This document shows, in pieces, positions 15,748 through 20,084 of a stretch of DNA of 20,084 bases. The translations under genes and the position numbers were made by a program. This stretch comes from Bacteroidales bacterium GP2. GTDB taxonomy: Bacteria > Bacteroidota > Bacteroidia > Bacteroidales > Muribaculaceae. The DNA lies in NCBI GenBank assembly GCA_001701115.1, contig DAAJ01000060.1, forward strand, positions 6,393 through 26,476, written 5' to 3'. The number at the start of each line of letters is the position of its first letter. Position 1 is the first letter of the stretch. Under the pieces are notes generated by a model. The model had not been told where the DNA came from. It did not search any database and saw only the letters and a list, made by a program, of their open reading frames with translations.

Positions 15748-16305
15748 GTGACTGAGAAAGAAAAAATGCTCCGTGGCATGATTTATGATGCCAACAACGA
15801 CCCGGCGCTTATTGCCGAGAGGCTTGAATGCAAGGAGCTTTGCCGAGATTACAATGACTTGCGTCCTAAAGAAATTGCATCAAGGGAGAATCTGCTGCAC
15901 CGGATAATCGGGAATATCGGGGGAAGCATCCTGATTGAACAGCCATTTTACTGCGACTACGGTTATAACATCTCCGTTGGAAAGAACTTTTATGCGAATT
16001 TCAATCTCGTAATCCTTGATGAAGCTCCAGTAAAATTCGGCGATAATGTTTTTATCGCGCCTAATTGCGGTTTCTATACCGCCGGGCATCCGATTGACCC
16101 AGTAGAGAGGAACAAAGGCATGGAATATGCCAAGCCGATAAATGTAGGGAATAATGTATGGATAGGCGCCGGTGTCACAGTGTTGCCGGGAGTATCAATC
16201 GGCGACAACTGCGTCATCGGCGCGGGAAGCGTTGTTACAAGGGATATTCCCGCATGCAGTGTTGCCGTGGGAAATCCCTGCAAGGTGATAAAATCGATAG
16301 AATAA
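15748..16305 (+). CDS. Maltose/galactoside-type sugar O-acetyltransferase
   Basis: Left-handed beta-helix (hexapeptide-repeat) acetyltransferase of the Maa/LacA group, which moves acetyl from acetyl-CoA to a sugar hydroxyl in the cytoplasm. I choose the GTG at 15748, giving 185 residues that begin (V)TEKEKMLRGMIYDA, as in E. coli Maa; an open frame extends upstream to 15586 but the added residues look non-coding. The ATG at 15766 is a less likely alternative. The N-terminal Mac helical region is at about residues 3-55, hexapeptide coils run from about 57 to 180, and the catalytic His is His114 in the TAGHP motif. Later coils NVWIGAGVTVLPGVSIGD and NCVIGAGSVV are intact. It is convergent with the flavoprotein gene, only 3 bp apart, so transcripts overlap. 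Confidence 0.9.
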   Translation: MTEKEKMLRGMIYDANNDPALIAERLECKELCRDYNDLRPKEIASRENLLHRIIGNIGGSILIEQPFYCDYGYNISVGKNFYANFNLVILDEAPVKFGDNVFIAPNCGFYTAGHPIDPVERNKGMEYAKPINVGNNVWIGAGVTVLPGVSIGDNCVIGAGSVVTRDIPACSVAVGNPCKVIKSIE

Positions 16306-16308
16306 GGG

Positions 16309-16932
16309 TCAGCCTTCGGTGTGGAAATTTGTGAATACGCCACGCTCCTGCGATGGTGCATCTTTTTTTGCTGCATCGATCGCCTTGACCATGAATGCCA
16401 TGTTGCGGCCGAGATTACGCATTGTCTGCAATCCTTCAAGGTCATCCTCCACATCTGCTGCCGTGAAACCATGCACTTCATTCCAGTAGGTGCTTGACAC
16501 TATCGGCATGGCGCTTATTGTGAAATATTTGTTGATTTCATCAAAAGCTGAAGTGGAACCGGCTCTGCGGGAGGACACTACCGCCGCACCGACTTTCATT
16601 GCCTTGTCTACTGTGCCTGACGTGCTGTAAAAGAGCCTGTCAAGAAAAGCAAGGAGTTGTCCGTTTGCCCCGGCATAGTAAACCGGAGAACCAACCAGCA
16701 TCCCGGCTGCCTCAGCGAACTTAGGCGCAGTTTCGTTTACAGCGTCATTGAAAACACATCTGCCATGCTCCCGGCAGAAATTACAGCCTATGCAACCGCG
16801 TATATCCTTATTGCCTATATTGACCCGCTCAACTTCTATTCCGTTTTCAGCAAGAGTGCGTTCAACTTCCTTAAGACCGCGGTCAGTGCATCCGGTCAGA
16901 TGCGGGCTTCCGTTAATTACAAGTACTTTCAT
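16309..16932 (-). CDS. NADPH-dependent FMN reductase-like / iron-sulfur flavoprotein
   Basis: Flavodoxin-fold protein of 207 residues. The N-terminal VLVINGSPHLTGCTDRGL is the phosphate-binding loop for FMN. A compact cysteine motif follows, Cys47-x2-Cys50-x2-Cys53-x5-Cys59 (CIGCNFCREHGRC), matching the spacing known to hold a 4Fe-4S cluster in iron-sulfur flavoproteins. GSPVYYAGANGQL at about 81-93 is the second flavin-contacting loop. It probably passes electrons to an unidentified acceptor in the cytoplasm. It is the last gene of a four-gene operon, 16 bp after the MsrAB gene, so a role in supporting redox repair is tempting but unproven. Confidence 0.85.
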   Translation of the reverse strand: MKVLVINGSPHLTGCTDRGLKEVERTLAENGIEVERVNIGNKDIRGCIGCNFCREHGRCVFNDAVNETAPKFAEAAGMLVGSPVYYAGANGQLLAFLDRLFYSTSGTVDKAMKVGAAVVSSRRAGSTSAFDEINKYFTISAMPIVSSTYWNEVHGFTAADVEDDLEGLQTMRNLGRNMAFMVKAIDAAKKDAPSQERGVFTNFHTEG

Positions 16933-16948
16933 TTCAGTAATATCTGAT

Positions 16949-17896
16949 TTATTTTATGAGCGGAATATATTTGCCGTACCCTTCCTCCTCCATTTTCTCC
17001 ACCGGAATGAAACGGAGGGCGGCAGAATTAATGCAGTAACGGAGCCCACCCTCTTCTGCAGGACCGTCATTAAAGACATGACCGAGATGCGCTCCGGATG
17101 AAGAGCTCTTGACCTCTGTGCGTATGCGCCCGAAAGAGTGGTCTGGCAATTCGTTTAATAAATCATCATCTATGGGACGGGTAAATGCCGGCCACCCGCA
17201 ACCAGAATTATACTTGTTGCTGGACAAGAACAAAGGTGTGCCGTCACAGATATCCACATAAATGCCTTTCCGGAACTCTTCATCATATTCATTTGTGTAA
17301 GGACGTTCGGTTGCCCCATGTTGGGTTACCTCCCACTGAAGAGGCGTTAGGCGTTTGCGGAGCTCATCTTTTGAGGATACTGCCGAGGATTCACGTCCCA
17401 TCTTCCTCGCTTCTTTGAAAAGAGCAGGATTAACATGGCAATATCCTTCCGGATTCTTGACCAGATAGTCCTGGTGATACTCTTCAGCTGGATAAAAATT
17501 ACGGAGCATTCCCCATTCCACCGCAATCGGCTCGGAATAACGACGCTGGAGCATTGCTATCATTGCCTCAACGACAGTACTGTCTGCCGGGTCTGTGTAA
17601 TATATGCCGGTGCGGTACTGAGTGCCCACATCGTTCCCTTGCCGATTAAGTGACAGCGGGTCAATGCTTCTGAAATACAGTGAAATGAGGTCGGTCAGAC
17701 CGATAATGCTGTCATCGTATGTAACCCGTACTGTTTCAGCGGCATTTGTTTCACCTGTACACACCATTTTATATGTAGGATTCTCAACGATGCTGTTTGC
17801 ATATCCTGCAACAGCGCTTTCTACTCCGCCAACAAGCGAAAAAAGATGTGCCGTGCCCCAAAAGCATCCTCCTGCAAAAAATATTTCCTTTATCAT
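16949..17896 (-). CDS. msrAB: Bifunctional peptide methionine sulfoxide reductase MsrA-MsrB
   Basis: Fusion enzyme of 315 residues that repairs both S- and R-methionine sulfoxide. MsrA part, about residues 3-160: GCFWG at 10-14 with nucleophile Cys11, Glu54, and GNDVGTQYR (Asp89, Tyr94). The usual TGHAE motif reads TNAAE here, keeping the Glu. MsrB part, about 178-312: SGCGWPAF with Cys233 as a likely recycling cysteine, HLGHVF, and RYCINSAALRF with the probable nucleophile Cys288. The two zinc-binding CxxC pairs of many MsrB proteins are absent. No signal peptide is present, so it is cytoplasmic, unlike the secreted PilB-type fusions. It starts 10 bp after the GT2-like gene and is co-transcribed with it. 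Confidence 0.96.
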   Translation of the reverse strand: MIKEIFFAGGCFWGTAHLFSLVGGVESAVAGYANSIVENPTYKMVCTGETNAAETVRVTYDDSIIGLTDLISLYFRSIDPLSLNRQGNDVGTQYRTGIYYTDPADSTVVEAMIAMLQRRYSEPIAVEWGMLRNFYPAEEYHQDYLVKNPEGYCHVNPALFKEARKMGRESSAVSSKDELRKRLTPLQWEVTQHGATERPYTNEYDEEFRKGIYVDICDGTPLFLSSNKYNSGCGWPAFTRPIDDDLLNELPDHSFGRIRTEVKSSSSGAHLGHVFNDGPAEEGGLRYCINSAALRFIPVEKMEEEGYGKYIPLIK

Positions 17897-17906
17897 ATTT
17901 CGTTTA

Positions 17907-18734
17907 TTACTGGTTCATATCCGTTTTTTGTTTCCTATACCGCAAAAACACTCCTGGCGCTCCTATCGCTCCTTCCGCAAGTGTTGCTAAAGCGTTGAAA
18001 AAACCCGCTCGCCCTGCACGAAAAAGCCGCCAAGCCTTGAGCGGAATCCTTGCACCGCAGGTCCATGGATACATCAATGCGATAATGCATCCGAACCCAC
18101 GAAGCGTCCCCTTCGACGGATGTGGGTCTGAACCTGTAGAGTAATGGTCGTGTTCACAAATATCTATCGGGAAGAAACGGCAATCCATGCCACGCTTGAT
18201 TGCCGTGTACAGAAAATACTCGTCTTCTCCGGAATGAAAACGCTCGGATCCTTTGCCAAGTTCAGTACAGAATCTCAAATTATCTATTGACTTTCGCCGG
18301 CATGCTATTTCTACTGTACCTACATCATAATTTTTAGGAAGGCTCCGTCCAAGCGTAACAGATTTCTCCGGATACTTCTTTGGATATGGCGTCACGCATC
18401 GAAAAGTGGCTAAATCCAATTGTGGATTATCATTAAAGATTTCAGGAATCTTCGCAATTCCCTCCTTAATATATATTAGGTCGTCATCACCCATAAGTAC
18501 AATATCGGCAGTGCAATGCTCAACTGCATTATTGCGGTTTGCCGCTACTCCTTTCCCGTCAAAACGGTGGACTTCCACATCATCACGGGTAAGCGAGGAA
18601 GGAATCGATACATTACCGTGGTTCTGCCACGACACCACATACCGTACCCCGGGCAGCGGCGGCATTAGCATCCTGCCTACTCTCTCTCCACCCTTGGGGG
18701 TGTGGGTCACTATCGCTATGTCAAGAGTTGTCAT
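17907..18734 (-). CDS. GT2-like (GT-A fold) glycosyltransferase
   Basis: Probable inverting glycosyltransferase of 275 residues. Features: N-terminal LDIAIVTHT strand, AANRNNAVEHC at about 64-74, the metal/nucleotide-sugar site MGDDDL at 81-86, the likely catalytic-base motif SGEDEYF at 168-174, and CEHDHYSTG at 193-201. Near the C-terminus there is a moderately hydrophobic stretch but no clear membrane helix. I choose the ATG at 18734 rather than the in-frame ATG five codons earlier because it overlaps the upstream gene's stop as ATGA, a classic translational-coupling arrangement. Donor and acceptor are unknown; the adjacent GT4-like gene suggests surface-glycan or glycoconjugate assembly. 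Confidence 0.88.
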   Translation of the reverse strand: MTTLDIAIVTHTPKGGERVGRMLMPPLPGVRYVVSWQNHGNVSIPSSLTRDDVEVHRFDGKGVAANRNNAVEHCTADIVLMGDDDLIYIKEGIAKIPEIFNDNPQLDLATFRCVTPYPKKYPEKSVTLGRSLPKNYDVGTVEIACRRKSIDNLRFCTELGKGSERFHSGEDEYFLYTAIKRGMDCRFFPIDICEHDHYSTGSDPHPSKGTLRGFGCIIALMYPWTCGARIPLKAWRLFRAGRAGFFNALATLAEGAIGAPGVFLRYRKQKTDMNQ

Positions 18735-19858
18735 AATTTGCTTAACCAAAAATCAAGAAACCGTTTTGCTACAACATCCGCAGAGTTGTGCTTCAATACA
18801 AACTCTCTTGAAGCTGAGCCACGCGATGCAATTTCTTGCCGGTTTAAGGCTATTGAGCGTAATGTGGCAGTCAGCGGTTCAAGTTCAACCGGGGCATTTA
18901 TGACAGGTCGGTTAATACTTTCTCTAATGAAATCGTAATATTCCGGCTCTCCCCCGCTCACTGTATTGAGCCCGAGCGACATCGCCATAAGTGCAGTTGT
19001 TGCGGGAGTATAGCTATAAATCTGGTCAAGGACGACATGTGCCGTTTGCAATCTTTTTACAAAATCTGAAAACGGAAGATTCTCTGCTATTTCCAGTTCG
19101 GCGATGTCCGGCATCTCCTCCACAACCCTCCGGGCAGCGACCTCAAGGAGGTCAGAACCTTTCATGAGCATGCGTGAACGGTCACGCCCAAGGAAAAACT
19201 TTACCCTATCCGGACTTTTCGGCAATTCCACCGGGATAAAAAAATCTGTGTCAATCGGTATTCCTCCATATGCGCACCTCCCCTCTCCGAGCGCCTTTAC
19301 CATTGCAAGATGATATTCATAAAGCACCGATACTGCACCGTGAATGCTATCAAGTGCTTCGCGCTGATACTTGACAAGTTCCGGGGAGTGCCATGACACC
19401 CATTTATCCTTGTTTGCCACGAAATGGCGTGACGGCTCATTGCCAATGAACCACTCACTGTAGCGCAACGGCGAGTCCGGCGGTTCAACCATGTCAAGGT
19501 ACGCGACATCAGTGCTCATTGATGTAAGAAACACTGCCCCATTATCGTTCTTCAACTTCCTGAACAAAGAGGCTATACGAGACGGACGAAGCTGAACGAA
19601 ATTAAGGTCATTTAGCGCAACTATATCGTAACCTTTCAAGATTTTCCGCAAATCGCCGAAAAGAAACCGCAAATATAACTCCGCACCCCCTATTTTACCA
19701 GAACGCCGGGAAATATCGATGTGGCGGTCGAGACTCATCCACCGACAACCGTCCGACGCATATGTCACATCACATCCAAGCCGCAATAGCGCACCGGCAA
19801 GAGTCCGGTGGCAGTTGCTGTAATCGCCAAGAAGCAGGATTTTGGGTGACGTTGCCAT
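18731..19858 (-). CDS. GT4-like (GT-B fold) glycosyltransferase
   Basis: Likely retaining glycosyltransferase of 375 residues. The N-terminal Rossmann half begins KILLLGDYSNCHRTLAGAL, and a second Rossmann half starts near residue 218 (VKFFLGRDR...MKGSDLLEVA). The donor-site region around 278-307 (DQIYSYTPATTALMAMSLGL followed by NTVSGGEPEYYDF) is a variant of the group-1 signature with Glu304. The family is assigned by fold pattern, so the sugar cannot be named. It is the first gene of the operon, starts about 13 nt after the predicted transcription start, and overlaps the next gene by four bases. Confidence 0.82.
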   Translation of the reverse strand: MATSPKILLLGDYSNCHRTLAGALLRLGCDVTYASDGCRWMSLDRHIDISRRSGKIGGAELYLRFLFGDLRKILKGYDIVALNDLNFVQLRPSRIASLFRKLKNDNGAVFLTSMSTDVAYLDMVEPPDSPLRYSEWFIGNEPSRHFVANKDKWVSWHSPELVKYQREALDSIHGAVSVLYEYHLAMVKALGEGRCAYGGIPIDTDFFIPVELPKSPDRVKFFLGRDRSRMLMKGSDLLEVAARRVVEEMPDIAELEIAENLPFSDFVKRLQTAHVVLDQIYSYTPATTALMAMSLGLNTVSGGEPEYYDFIRESINRPVINAPVELEPLTATLRSIALNRQEIASRGSASREFVLKHNSADVVAKRFLDFWLSKL

Positions 19859-19878
19859 TCAATAATCAGTTTCAGTTT

Positions 19879-19910
19879 CAAAAGTAATTGATTTCGGGAA
19901 AGGATGCAAA
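19879..19910 (-). promoter_or_regulatory. Bacteroidota-type promoter of the glycosyltransferase-msrAB-flavoprotein operon
   Basis: On the minus strand, TTTG (19910-19907) is followed after exactly 20 bases by TACTTTTG (19886-19879), matching the Bacteroidota -33/-7 arrangement. The -7 element ends 21 bp before the start codon of the first gene, predicting a leader of roughly 13 nt. This is the best-formed promoter in the window. Confidence 0.7.
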
Positions 19911-20084
19911 AAATACCGATGATGCATGGACACAATCCGGAATAACAACACCTCACTAATTCGCGGATATAGCCCTAATTATTAATATAAAACTGTTAAA
20001 ATAGACGTTTCTCTAAATTTTTTCTGATGAAATACATGATTCATGTTACAAACCTAATAATTTTCATCATCAAACACATTTTAT
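19911..20084. other. AT-rich non-coding right edge with nested dyads
   Basis: I see no gene. Near the edge, ACATGA-T-TCATGT (20034-20046) is a tight 6-bp dyad, itself bracketed by TGATGAAA (20025-20032) and its reverse complement TTTCATCA (20062-20069). It could be an operator or a structured leader for a gene beyond the right edge; chance is also possible in such AT-rich DNA. Confidence 0.35.

Overview
The window looks like chromosomal DNA from a gut-type Bacteroidales; a Muribaculaceae-like genome is my guess, which cannot be proven from sequence alone. The basis is two SusC/SusD pairs, lipoproteins with Bacteroidota-type signals, a GH3-family acyl-adenylating enzyme, and upstream sites matching the Bacteroidota -7 consensus TAnnTTTG instead of sigma-70 boxes.

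Region by region: (1) 44-6108, minus strand: an operon of a surface-type FnIII lipoprotein, a SusC TonB-dependent transporter and a SusD lipoprotein. It has a candidate promoter near 6200 and may continue past the left edge. (2) 6240-7440: a mobile-element island. A Y1 (HUH) transposase gene sits between palindromic, REP-like repeats, beside a four-unit tandem array bounded by a perfect 40-bp inverted repeat. The outer arm of that repeat lies in the promoter region of the next gene. (3) 7464-10339, plus strand: a GH3-family enzyme and a SIMPL-domain protein, probably co-transcribed, then rubrerythrin, followed by hairpins that separate it from the convergent operon. (4) 10464-15519, minus strand: a second SusC/SusD pair with no enzyme genes attached. 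Its susC carries a run of nine G just after the signal peptide, placed so that loss or gain of one G stops translation; this is the most notable observation here. (5) 15748-16305, plus strand: a maltose/galactoside-type O-acetyltransferase. (6) 16309-19858, minus strand: a compact four-gene operon of a GT4-like glycosyltransferase, a GT2-like glycosyltransferase, an MsrA-MsrB fusion and an iron-sulfur-type flavoprotein, behind a well-spaced Bacteroidota promoter.

Two themes run through the window. One is nutrient capture at the outer membrane: two SusCD systems, with neither glycoside hydrolases nor regulators inside the window, so the substrates are unknown. The other is oxidative-stress and redox handling (rubrerythrin, MsrAB, flavoprotein), which is partly wired into a glycan-building operon.
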